This document shows positions 5,940 through 11,738 of a stretch of DNA of 11,738 nucleotides, piece by piece. This DNA is from an uncultured Desulfovibrio sp. (GTDB lineage Bacteria > Desulfobacterota > Desulfovibrionia > Desulfovibrionales > Desulfovibrionaceae), in NCBI GenBank assembly GCA_934546745.1, contig CAKTDV010000033.1:1-11738 (forward strand). Reading direction: 5' to 3'. A program made the position numbers and the translations under genes. Every line of letters begins with the position of its first letter. Within the stretch, counting starts at the first letter, position 1. A model generated the notes under the pieces. That model saw only the letters and a list, made by a program, of their open reading frames with translations, searched no databases and had not been told where the DNA came from.

Positions 5940-7351
5940 CGCAGTTCCTCCCAGAGATCCCAGAAATGGGGGAAGGATTTGGCGACGGTATCCGGATCGT
6001 CAATGCGCTCCCGGATGGGGAGATGGACGCCGGGCAGCAGCGAGAGCAGCGCCAGCGACATGGCGATACGGTGATCGTTGTGCGCCTGGAAGCGGATATC
6101 TGAAGGCAGGGCGCGGACGTTGGCGGCGAGACCGTCCTGTCCGATCCCGGACACGACAAGGCCATCGTCCAGCGGCACGACGCGCACGCCCACCCGGGCC
6201 AGCTCCCGCGCCGGGGCGGCAATGCGATCGGATTCCTTGATACGCAGATGCGCCACATTGCGGATGCGCGTCTCCCCGTGTGCCGCGGCGGCCAGTACGG
6301 CCACGGTAGGCACCAGATCGGGACAGGCGCCCATGTCCACGTCAATACCGCGCAGGGTTGAGGGCCACACGGTGACGGCGTCGTCCTCGAAGGAGAGATG
6401 CGCGCCCATGCCGCGCAGGATGTCGAGTATGGCACGATCACCCTGGAGCGAGTCCGTCCGCAGGCCATTCACACGGACGGGATTGCCGCCCACAGCGCCC
6501 GCGCCAAGCAGGTAGGACGCGCCCGACCAGTCACCCTCCACCGTATGGACGCCAGGCCGGTAGGGGCCGGGGTACACCGTGATGCGCAGGTGTCCGGGGA
6601 CGGCGGCGTCAAGACGCCTCCAGCCGTCACCGGACAGGGCCCGCCATTGCCCGGTATCGTCAAGAATCTCCACGGTAAAGCGGATGCCGAAATCCTGGAG
6701 GCATTGCAGGGTCAGTCCCACGTAGGGCCAGGAGACGGCCTTGCCGCCCGTCAGGACAATGGTCAGCGGGAGGCCGCCAGCCGTGCGGGCCAGCGGCGCG
6801 GCCAGCAGCAGGCCGGAGAGGTACTGGCTGGAATGGTCCATGCCCAGTGGCACGCGGCCCTGAACGGCTCCGGCGTCGAGACCGCCGGTTTCGATACGCA
6901 GCGGCGGGCAGCCGGGCCGCCCCTCAAAGCGGATGCACGGGCCAAGAAGGCCGAGGGCTTCGGTAAGATCGGCAATGGGGCGCTCGTGCATGCGGGGCGC
7001 GCCGTGGATGCGGAAGCAGCCTCTGCCCGCGGCCAGCACGGCCGTGAGCAGGCGGCAGGTGGTGCCGGATTCGTGAACGTCGCAGGACAGCGGGGCATCT
7101 GGCGTCGCGCCGCGAGGCAGGCCGCCGGGCATACCGCGGACGCGCCAGTCCGAGGCGTCGCCGTGCCCGCTGCGCCCGTCGGCAAGAAAGGAGGCTCCGG
7201 CGGAGGAGAGGATGGCGCGGGTGCACTGGATGTCGCGGCTTTCGAGGACATGGCGAAGACGGCTTTCCCCGTCCGCCAGCGCCGCGCCGATGCAGTAGCG
7301 GTGCGACAGGGACTTGGAGGCGGGCGCGGTGACGCGGCGCGGATCAGGCAT
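5936..7351 (-). CDS. aroA: 3-phosphoshikimate 1-carboxyvinyltransferase (EPSP synthase)
   Basis: The 471-residue enzyme condenses shikimate 3-phosphate with phosphoenolpyruvate. Recognisable family motifs, in order, are KSLSHR (13-18), ESGTTCRLLTA (94-104), PRMHERPI (119-126), DHSSQYLSGLL (172-182), a catalytic-type Asp in CPDLVPT (343-349), LRIKESDRI (369-377) and HNDHRIAMS (424-432). It is somewhat longer than the usual 425-450 residues because of an insertion near residues 55-85. The start at 7351 overlaps the pheA stop by 8 bases and has GAGG nine bases upstream. An in-frame ATG at 7360 is next-best, but the same GAGG abuts it. The upstream open frame to 7597 lies inside pheA and lacks conserved residues. 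The stop overlaps tyrA by 4 bases, implying translational coupling. Confidence 0.95.
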   Translation of the reverse strand: MPDPRRVTAPASKSLSHRYCIGAALADGESRLRHVLESRDIQCTRAILSSAGASFLADGRSGHGDASDWRVRGMPGGLPRGATPDAPLSCDVHESGTTCRLLTAVLAAGRGCFRIHGAPRMHERPIADLTEALGLLGPCIRFEGRPGCPPLRIETGGLDAGAVQGRVPLGMDHSSQYLSGLLLAAPLARTAGGLPLTIVLTGGKAVSWPYVGLTLQCLQDFGIRFTVEILDDTGQWRALSGDGWRRLDAAVPGHLRITVYPGPYRPGVHTVEGDWSGASYLLGAGAVGGNPVRVNGLRTDSLQGDRAILDILRGMGAHLSFEDDAVTVWPSTLRGIDVDMGACPDLVPTVAVLAAAAHGETRIRNVAHLRIKESDRIAAPARELARVGVRVVPLDDGLVVSGIGQDGLAANVRALPSDIRFQAHNDHRIAMSLALLSLLPGVHLPIRERIDDPDTVAKSFPHFWDLWEELR

Positions 7352-8531
7352 GGCGGGCATCCTCGCTTTGTTCAGGATCGGTGCGGTCAAGCTGCGGCCC
7401 GGTGGGGTAGCTGCCGAGAATGCGGAAGAAGGTGCAGGCGTCGTTGAGCTTGTGCAGGGCTTCGGCGTACTGTGGCGCTTCCAAATCGCATTCCACATCG
7501 GCAAAGAAGGCATACTTCCAGCATTGACCACGCAAGGGACGTGACTCGATCTTGCGCATGTTGATGCCGTTTGTGCCCAGCAGGCTGAGGACGGCACTGA
7601 GGGCTCCGGCCCTGTCGGGCAGGGTGAAGAGCAGGCTTGTCTTGCCCGCGCCGGTGTGACCGGGCACGGGCGTGTTGACGGCGCCGCCGGGCTGGGCTCG
7701 GGCGGGTTTGGGGCCGATAATCACAAAGCGCGTCCAGTTGCCGGGGGCGTCCTCAATACGGCTGGCAAGGATACCGAGGCCGGTCATGGCGGCCAGCCTG
7801 CCGTTGCCGATGGCTGCCGTGCCGGGTTCGACGGCGCGGCGCGCGGCGGCGGCGGTGGATTCCACGGGCACGAGGGCCGCCGAGGGCAGGTGCGCGCGCA
7901 GCCAGCCCGCGCACTGGGCCAGCGGTTGCGCGTGAGAATAGACCGTCGTGACTTCGGCCAGGGAGGCGGCGTTGCTCAGCAGACAGTGCGAGATGCGCGA
8001 AAAGAGTTCGGCCTGAATGAAAACCTCATGCCGCAGAAAGAGGTCGAAACTGACCCCCACAGTACCCTGCAGGGAGTTCTCCAGCGGAACGACGCCCAGC
8101 TCGCAGGCGCCGCCGCTCACCTCCTCAAAAACCTGCGCCAGATCGTTGCAGGGCCGGAAGCGGGCCGCCCGGCCAAGGTACTCCACGCCCGCAAAATAGG
8201 AGAAGGTGCCTTCGGGTCCGAGATAGGCCACGTTCTGCGGGCGTTGCAGGGCGCGGGAGGAGGAAAAGATCTCCCTCCAGATGGCGCGCAGGTGTTCTTC
8301 GGGCAGGGGGCCGTCGTTGGCCGCGGCCAGACTGTCCAGCACCTCGTGTTCGCGCAGGGGCTTGAAGATGATGCCGTCGGGATCGGCGGCCTTGATGCGG
8401 CCCACTTCGCGGCTGAGGGCCGCGCGCTGGTTGAGCAGGGCCAGCAGGTGGCGATCCACCGCGTCGATTTCGGCGCGGATGACGGAAAGGCGTTGCGCCG
8501 GGGCGGCGGCGTTCTGTTGTTCGCGCGTCAT
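7344..8531 (-). CDS. pheA: Bifunctional chorismate mutase/prephenate dehydratase (P-protein)
   Basis: The 395-residue protein converts chorismate to prephenate and then to phenylpyruvate. An AroQ chorismate mutase domain occupies about residues 14-95, with basic residues at R36, R45, K47 and R60 in the helical pattern of the family. The dehydratase domain follows from VAYLGPEGTFSYFA (101-114) through VVPLENSLQGTVG (147-159) to the catalytic NWTRF (265-269). A C-terminal ACT domain at about 298-375 contains KIESRPLRG (327-335), the ESRP motif that binds phenylalanine in feedback-inhibited enzymes. Allosteric inhibition by Phe is therefore likely, alongside attenuation at the operon leader. The start at 8531 is chosen because GGGAGG lies nine bases upstream and the AroQ domain begins shortly after; the open frame to 8615 overlaps the preceding gene without conserved residues. 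It follows that gene by 4 bases. Confidence 0.96.
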   Translation of the reverse strand: MTREQQNAAAPAQRLSVIRAEIDAVDRHLLALLNQRAALSREVGRIKAADPDGIIFKPLREHEVLDSLAAANDGPLPEEHLRAIWREIFSSSRALQRPQNVAYLGPEGTFSYFAGVEYLGRAARFRPCNDLAQVFEEVSGGACELGVVPLENSLQGTVGVSFDLFLRHEVFIQAELFSRISHCLLSNAASLAEVTTVYSHAQPLAQCAGWLRAHLPSAALVPVESTAAAARRAVEPGTAAIGNGRLAAMTGLGILASRIEDAPGNWTRFVIIGPKPARAQPGGAVNTPVPGHTGAGKTSLLFTLPDRAGALSAVLSLLGTNGINMRKIESRPLRGQCWKYAFFADVECDLEAPQYAEALHKLNDACTFFRILGSYPTGPQLDRTDPEQSEDARHA

Positions 8532-8535
8532 GCCC

Positions 8536-9519
8536 CTAGACCTCCCGGATGTCTTCGCTGATACGCATGCCAAAATGCCGCCCGGCCTCGTCGGTGCGGC
8601 ACAGAACCACATCACCGGGTTTGAGATCCACCACGCTCACGGGCACACCTCCGGGGGCGGTAAGGCGGATGGTCTCGGCGTTCTGGAGAAAGACCGTGCC
8701 CTTGCTGACGCCTTCGGGCGTGCGGACTTCGGCTTCTATCAGCAGCATGGGACGGACCTCGATTTTGACACGTCCGATGGTCGCCACGGACGTGACGCCG
8801 TCCGCATCCACGACGAGGACTTCCTGCCCCGCGTGAAGTTCGCCGAGGTAGCAGGTGCGGTCGTGGGGAAGGCGGGCATAGGCATGAACGGCGCCCGCGT
8901 TGATGCGGAAAGGACGGGCGGCCACATACTCGTTGTGTTCCGTTTCGGCATGCACCAGAAAGGTGAAGGCGCTGGAATTGCCGGTCAGCATCCCCTGACC
9001 GCGCCGGAGCAGGGAGATGGTGTCCGCGCAGACGCGGTGCCCAAGGCCCGCTGGCTCAACGCGGGTGATGACTGCCTCCTGAAGGCTTTCCCGTGCCTGG
9101 GCGACTTTGCACTGCGCCACGATGGCCTTGAGATCGGCTACGGCTTCGGGCAGGACGACAATGCCGTCCACGCCGCGCTCCAGAATACCGGCGGCAAGAC
9201 GCGCCTCCTCCAGCGAGCCGGCTTCGGCCAGCACGCTGTCGCTCTGGGCCAGCAGGTTTTCCACGGGAATGATTTCCCAGCCCCGGGCCAGGGCCACACG
9301 CTCCCCGGCCTGAAGCCGCCGCAGCACGGCCTCCTCGTCGGCCTTCTCATTCAGGGTGACGGAAGGCACATCCTCGGCCGCCAGCACGGCGCAGCGGGAA
9401 AGACGGGTGACGGACTCCACGGCGTCGCGGGGCACGATGACGCCATCCACGCCGGATTCCAGCGCCAACGTGACCTGATCCTTGGCGCAGGGAACACATT
9501 TGAAGAAAATCCGCGCCAT
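8536..9519 (-). CDS. 3-dehydroquinate synthase II (archaeal-type, AroB')
   Basis: This 327-residue protein matches the NAD-dependent 3-dehydroquinate synthase II family (MJ1249 type), which forms dehydroquinate from 2-amino-3,7-dideoxy-D-threo-hept-6-ulosonate (ADH) instead of from DAHP. Diagnostic blocks are the N-terminal GVDGVIVP (23-30), EPAGLGHRVCADTISLL (155-171) and GQGMLTGNSSAFTFLVHAE (174-192), then RPFRINAGAVHAY (202-214), YLGEL (224-228) and IGRVKIEVRPMLLI (248-261). Length is in the family's range. It replaces the unrelated classical AroB. Three bases separate its ATG from the stop of the upstream aldolase gene, and its ribosome-binding site (GGGG) lies within that gene's last codons, so the two are translationally coupled. 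Confidence 0.95.
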   Translation of the reverse strand: MARIFFKCVPCAKDQVTLALESGVDGVIVPRDAVESVTRLSRCAVLAAEDVPSVTLNEKADEEAVLRRLQAGERVALARGWEIIPVENLLAQSDSVLAEAGSLEEARLAAGILERGVDGIVVLPEAVADLKAIVAQCKVAQARESLQEAVITRVEPAGLGHRVCADTISLLRRGQGMLTGNSSAFTFLVHAETEHNEYVAARPFRINAGAVHAYARLPHDRTCYLGELHAGQEVLVVDADGVTSVATIGRVKIEVRPMLLIEAEVRTPEGVSKGTVFLQNAETIRLTAPGGVPVSVVDLKPGDVVLCRTDEAGRHFGMRISEDIREV

Positions 9520-9522
9520 GTT

Positions 9523-10320
9523 TTATTCCCCCACAATGGCCAGCGCCTGATCCACATCGCTGTTTTCATGGACGATGGCGCGCAGGGCGCGCATGAGTTT
9601 GACGCGGCGGGGATGCTGGAAAACATTGCGCCCCATGGAGACACCCGCGCCGCCTGCCTTGATGGAGTCGTAGACCATCCGCAGCACCTGCCGGGTGGAG
9701 TCCATGCGCTCGCCGCCCGCGATGACGACGGGGACGCAGCAGCCGGAAACCACGTCGGCGAAGCTCTCCATGTCGCCCGTGTAGGAAACCTTGACGATGT
9801 CCGCGCCCAGTTCCACGCCCACGCGGGCACAGTGCGCCACGATCTTGGGATCGAAGCTGTTGGCGACTTCCGGGCCCCGGGCGTACATCATGGCCAGCAG
9901 GGGCATGTGCCAGTCGTCGCAGGCGGCGGCGACCTTGCCCAGATCGGCCAGCATGAGGCGCTCGTTGGGGTCGCCCAGATTGACATGGACGGACACGGCG
10001 TCTGCGCCATGCCGGATGCCTTCCTCCACCGTGCCCACAAGGGTCTTGGTATTGGCGTTGGGGGTGAGCATGGTGGAGGCGGAAAGGTGGACGATCAGCC
10101 CCACGTCCTTGCCCGCGCTGCGGTGGGAGCAGCGGATCAGCCCTTTGTGCATGAGGACGGCGTCCGCGCCGCCGGTGGCCATGTCGTTGACGGCTTCGCG
10201 CATGTCCATGAGGCCGTCGACAGCGCCGATGGTGACGCCGTGATCCATGGGGACGATGATGGTGCGGCGATCTTCACGGTTGACGATGCGTTCCAGACGA
10301 ACTTGTTTGCCGAGGTACAT
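9523..10320 (-). CDS. 2-amino-3,7-dideoxy-D-threo-hept-6-ulosonate synthase (DhnA-type aldolase, AroA')
   Basis: This 265-residue class I aldolase of the DhnA/MJ0400 family makes ADH, the entry compound of the alternative shikimate pathway, by transferring a unit onto L-aspartate semialdehyde. The Asp-His pair in VPMDHGV (23-29), the catalytic Tyr in MMYARGP (Y146), the Schiff-base Lys in VKVSYTG (K177) and the phosphate-binding MGRNVFQ (229-235) are all present. It could also be annotated as a fructose-bisphosphate aldolase homologue, but its position directly before dehydroquinate synthase II makes the ADH role far more likely. AAAGGAGC (10327-10334) precedes the ATG by six bases. It is the first enzyme of the aromatic operon, downstream of the attenuator. 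Confidence 0.94.
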   Translation of the reverse strand: MYLGKQVRLERIVNREDRRTIIVPMDHGVTIGAVDGLMDMREAVNDMATGGADAVLMHKGLIRCSHRSAGKDVGLIVHLSASTMLTPNANTKTLVGTVEEGIRHGADAVSVHVNLGDPNERLMLADLGKVAAACDDWHMPLLAMMYARGPEVANSFDPKIVAHCARVGVELGADIVKVSYTGDMESFADVVSGCCVPVVIAGGERMDSTRQVLRMVYDSIKAGGAGVSMGRNVFQHPRRVKLMRALRAIVHENSDVDQALAIVGE

Positions 10321-10361
10321 GGGAGTGCTCCTTTGCGGTATGCGGGCCGGGCGGCGCGAAC

Positions 10362-10397
10362 AAAAAAAGGGCCGCCGGCGGAATGCCTGCGGCCCTT
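10362..10397 (-). terminator. Attenuator terminator of the aromatic amino acid operon
   Basis: AAGGGCCGC (minus-strand reading of 10389-10397) pairs perfectly with GCGGCCCTT (10367-10375) around a 13-base loop. The run of U's corresponds to the A's at 10362-10368. It lies 22 bases after the leader-peptide stop and 42 bases before the first enzyme start codon, the standard position of an attenuator. Its 5' arm can instead pair with an upstream segment inside the leader peptide gene. Confidence 0.88.
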
Positions 10398-10419
10398 GGG
10401 AGTTACGGACAATACGATG

Positions 10420-10521
10420 TCAGCGAAGCACCCGACCACAGGCTTCGATAAAGTAATACGCAAAAAAGAACCAGCTAAAGCCGGCTGCGTAGGAAGAAGC
10501 GTGGTCAGAAACGTGCATCAT
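10420..10521 (-). CDS. Aromatic leader peptide (33 residues; Phe, Tyr, Trp)
   Basis: Between a promoter and an intrinsic terminator, an ATG at 10521 opens a 33-codon frame ending in TGA at 10420-10422. Its centre, residues 15-24, reads FSWFFFAYYF; another Tyr is at residue 11. Nine aromatic codons in fourteen, covering all three aromatic amino acids, is the signature of ribosome-mediated attenuation. GAGG (10531-10534) lies nine bases upstream of the ATG. An earlier ATG three bases ahead is out of frame and stops after two codons; an adjacent second ATG (10518) is in frame. Stalling at any of the Phe, Trp or Tyr codons should expose the antiterminator segment downstream. The peptide itself probably has no other role. 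Confidence 0.88.
   Translation of the reverse strand: MMHVSDHASSYAAGFSWFFFAYYFIEACGRVLR
10434..10506 (-). promoter_or_regulatory. Alternative RNA helices of the attenuator (segments 1, 2 and antiterminator)
   Basis: On the minus strand, segment 1 (GACCACGCTTC, 10496-10506) pairs with segment 2 (GAAGCCTGTGGTC, 10434-10446) over 11 base pairs with a two-base bulge, looping out the aromatic codon run. Part of segment 2 (GCCTGTGGTC, 10434-10443) can instead pair over 10 positions, two of them G-U, with GGCCGCAGGC (10385-10394), the 5' arm of the terminator. A smaller hairpin CGAAGC/GCTTCG (10442-10447 with 10424-10429) also traps segment 2. The exclusive pairing gives the usual on/off logic. Confidence 0.75.
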
Positions 10522-10547
10522 GACATCAATCCTCAATGAATGGAGCG

Positions 10548-10576
10548 AATCTACGCACGGTCTCCGTGCCTGTCAA
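10548..10576 (-). promoter_or_regulatory. Promoter of the aromatic operon with a palindrome in the spacer
   Basis: TTGACA (10571-10576, minus strand) and TAGATT (10548-10553) are 17 bases apart. Transcription would begin near 10541, giving about 20 untranslated bases before the leader peptide. The spacer contains a perfect palindrome, GCACGG-TCT-CCGTGC at 10555-10569, which would lie under RNA polymerase and looks like a repressor site. The 320-base stretch between the first enzyme gene and metF thus holds promoter, leader peptide and attenuator; bases 10577-10643 show no recognised element. Confidence 0.72.
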
Positions 10577-10643
10577 GATCCGTCCGGCCTTTTTCGCGCA
10601 TTTTTTCGCAACGGCGGATCGGCGGCCTTGACTTGGCCAAGCC

Positions 10644-11519
10644 TCAGAGCCCGCATTCACTGACGAGCCGGAGGCAGAGATCCGCCTTGTTGAGGGTGTA
10701 GAGGTGAATCCCCGGGGCTCCAGCATCAATGAGGCGGCGGATCTGATCGATGGCGAAGCGCAGGCCCACGTCCCGCACGGCTTCCGCGCCGCCTTTGGCG
10801 TCGGCTTCCTCCAGGGAGAGATAGAGTTTGCCGGGAATGCAGGCCCCGCACAGCGAGAGAACGCGCCGCAGGGAGGCGAAGCTCTGAATGGGCAGAATGC
10901 CCGGCAGCACGGGCACGTCGCAACCGGCAAGCCGCAGGCGTTCCACAAGGTCAAGGTATTCGCGCACGTCAAAGAAAAGCTGGGTGATGGCGAAATCCGC
11001 CCCGGCCAGAATCTTTTCCGTCAGAAAGCGGCGATCCTCGCTGAAACTCAGGGATTCGGGGTGCGGCGCGGGATAGGCCGCCACGCTGACGCCCATGTCG
11101 GGCTGCGCCTTGCGGATATGCCGCACAAGATCGGCGGCATGACGAAACGCGCCGTTCTCCCAGTCCCACGCCGGAGACGCCGCGGCGGGCGGATCGCCGC
11201 GCAAGGCCAGCACGTTGTCCACACCGGCGGCGCGCAACGCCTCAAGAAACGCGTCAATGCCGTCCGGTTGCGCGCCCACGCATGTCAGATGGGCCATGGC
11301 GCACCAGCCGCGCCGCGCCAGTTCCGCCGTGACGGTAAGCGTACTGTGCTGACGGCTGCCACCCGCGCCATAGGTAACGGACGCAAACAGGGGGCGCAGG
11401 GCGGCAAGGCGATCCACTGTCTCATAGAAGCCCGGCAACTGTTCTTCCTGCGCGGGAGGAAAAAATTCAAGCGAGACTGTCGGGCGGGAAGCCTCCCGCA
11501 GGGCTTGGCCGATGTTCAT
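10644..11519 (-). CDS. metF: 5,10-methylenetetrahydrofolate reductase
   Basis: The 291-residue flavoprotein reduces methylene-THF to methyl-THF, the methyl donor for methionine synthesis and, in sulfate reducers, a step of C1 metabolism. SLEFFPP (16-22) holds the catalytic Glu at residue 18; SVTYGAGGSR (47-56), MAHLTC (75-80), ALRGD (105-109, with Asp109 contacting the flavin), ITQLFFD (178-184) and GIHLYTLN (270-277) match the family in order. The size is that of the short bacterial enzyme without a regulatory domain. The ATG at 11519 follows AAAAGGA by seven bases; a TTG three bases upstream is less likely. It has its own promoter after the tRNA terminator and is followed by the aromatic operon promoter, so it is probably monocistronic, though no convincing terminator follows it. 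Confidence 0.96.
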   Translation of the reverse strand: MNIGQALREASRPTVSLEFFPPAQEEQLPGFYETVDRLAALRPLFASVTYGAGGSRQHSTLTVTAELARRGWCAMAHLTCVGAQPDGIDAFLEALRAAGVDNVLALRGDPPAAASPAWDWENGAFRHAADLVRHIRKAQPDMGVSVAAYPAPHPESLSFSEDRRFLTEKILAGADFAITQLFFDVREYLDLVERLRLAGCDVPVLPGILPIQSFASLRRVLSLCGACIPGKLYLSLEEADAKGGAEAVRDVGLRFAIDQIRRLIDAGAPGIHLYTLNKADLCLRLVSECGL

Positions 11520-11564
11520 CAAACAATCCTTTTATGGTTTAGCACGGTTACGGTATGGCTCCGC

Positions 11565-11592
11565 AGTATATCACTAAAGCTTGATATGTCAA
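11565..11592 (-). promoter_or_regulatory. metF: metF promoter overlapped by a palindromic operator candidate
   Basis: TTGACA (11587-11592, minus strand) and TATACT (11565-11570) are 16 bases apart, a strong sigma-70-like promoter placing the start near 11558. Half-sites ATATCA (11568-11573) and TGATAT (11582-11587) form a perfect inverted repeat with an 8-base centre, spanning from the -10 box to the edge of the -35 box. A bound protein would block polymerase. A methionine-cycle repressor is a natural guess (for example the ArsR-family SahR described in Desulfovibrio), but I cannot match its site from memory with certainty. Confidence 0.7.
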
Positions 11593-11619
11593 TATAGGAA
11601 TATCTCTGTCCTTCTCCCC

Positions 11620-11649
11620 AAAAAAAAAGCTTGCAGAATATCTGCAAGC
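11620..11649 (-). terminator. Intrinsic terminator of the tRNA-Phe transcript
   Basis: GCTTGCAGA and TCTGCAAGC (11629-11637 and 11641-11649) form a perfect 9-bp stem with a three-base loop, followed on the minus strand by nine T's (11620-11628). It lies 13 bases after the CCA end of the tRNA and ahead of the metF promoter. Confidence 0.93.
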
Positions 11650-11662
11650 CTTGAATACAACA

Positions 11663-11738
11663 TGGTGCCGAGGGACAGAATTGAACTGCCGACACGGGGA
11701 TTTTCAGTCCCCTGCTCTACCAACTGAGCTACCTCGGC
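11663..11738 (-). tRNA. tRNA-Phe (anticodon GAA)
   Basis: The complete 76-base gene on the minus strand starts at the last base of the window. The 7-bp acceptor stem (GCCGAGG/CCTCGGC), D arm (GCTC/GAGC), anticodon stem GGGGA/TCCCC with loop CTGAAAA, T arm with loop TTCAATT, and an encoded CCA end are all present. Loop positions 34-36 are GAA, decoding phenylalanine. One T-stem pair is G-U. A terminator follows immediately. Any promoter lies outside the window. Confidence 0.97.

Noticed and set aside
3770..6074. Long plus-strand open frame continuing from the phage fragment
   Set aside because: It is antisense to ilvC and tyrA, which have all family motifs, and its translation resembles no protein; it stays open because of the G+C-rich codon pattern of the opposite strand.
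6398..7447. 349-codon plus-strand open frame
   Set aside because: Antisense shadow of aroA with low-complexity Gly/Ala/Arg content and no family motif.
7352..7597. N-terminal extension of aroA
   Set aside because: This part overlaps the ACT-domain end of pheA, has Ser/Pro-rich shadow composition, and the KSLSHR motif fits a start at 7351.
8281..10539. 752-codon plus-strand open frame
   Set aside because: It lies antisense to the well-supported pheA, dehydroquinate synthase II and aldolase genes, and runs through the attenuator; no ribosome-binding site or recognised domain.
10578..10620. GATCCG ... CGGATC inverted repeat as a metF terminator
   Set aside because: Six pairs around a 31-base loop, and no U-tract on the minus strand; the T runs are on the other strand.
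11520..11620. SAM or other riboswitch upstream of metF
   Set aside because: The untranslated leader is only about 40 bases by the assigned promoter, with no conserved core or terminator.
1..11738. CRISPR array
   Set aside because: No regularly spaced short repeats were seen anywhere; the only tandem repeat is the 96-base unit inside a coding region.

Overview
The window looks like chromosome from a G+C-rich anaerobic deltaproteobacterium, most likely Desulfovibrio or a close relative. The main evidence is a tightly packed minus-strand operon in which the first two shikimate-pathway steps use the archaeal-type enzymes (a DhnA/MJ0400-like aldolase and 3-dehydroquinate synthase II), followed by a bifunctional chorismate mutase/prephenate dehydratase, EPSP synthase and prephenate dehydrogenase. 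This order is known from Desulfovibrio. I cannot name a species from sequence alone.

Left third (1-3770) is accessory DNA. It opens with the 3' end of an IS5-family transposase. A 706-residue phage-type protein follows on the plus strand, apparently a 'polyvalent' protein carrying a BECR-fold nuclease-like module. Next come a HigB/HigA-type toxin-antitoxin pair on the minus strand and a truncated plus-strand fragment of a second large phage protein. That fragment loses its coding character near 3770, about 60 bases before a long hairpin that separates it from the core genes.

Middle and right (3833-11738) are core metabolism, all on the minus strand. In transcription order they are tRNA-Phe with its terminator, metF with its own promoter, then the aromatic operon, then ilvC with a hairpin terminator. 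The aromatic operon has its own promoter and a 5' leader encoding a 33-residue peptide rich in Phe, Tyr and Trp codons, followed by mutually exclusive RNA helices and an intrinsic terminator. This is a textbook-style attenuator that appears to sense all three aromatic amino acids. Gene spacing inside the operon runs from an 8-base overlap to a 4-base gap, so the five enzymes are almost certainly co-transcribed and translationally coupled. They carry carbon from the ADH precursor through dehydroquinate and EPSP to phenylalanine and tyrosine. The intermediate enzymes (aroD, aroE, aroK, aroC) and the trp genes are not in the window.

The least-described parts are the aromatic attenuator with a perfect palindrome in its promoter spacer, the palindrome overlapping the metF promoter, the apparently leaderless toxin mRNA, and the A+T-richer nuclease-like module inside the phage protein.
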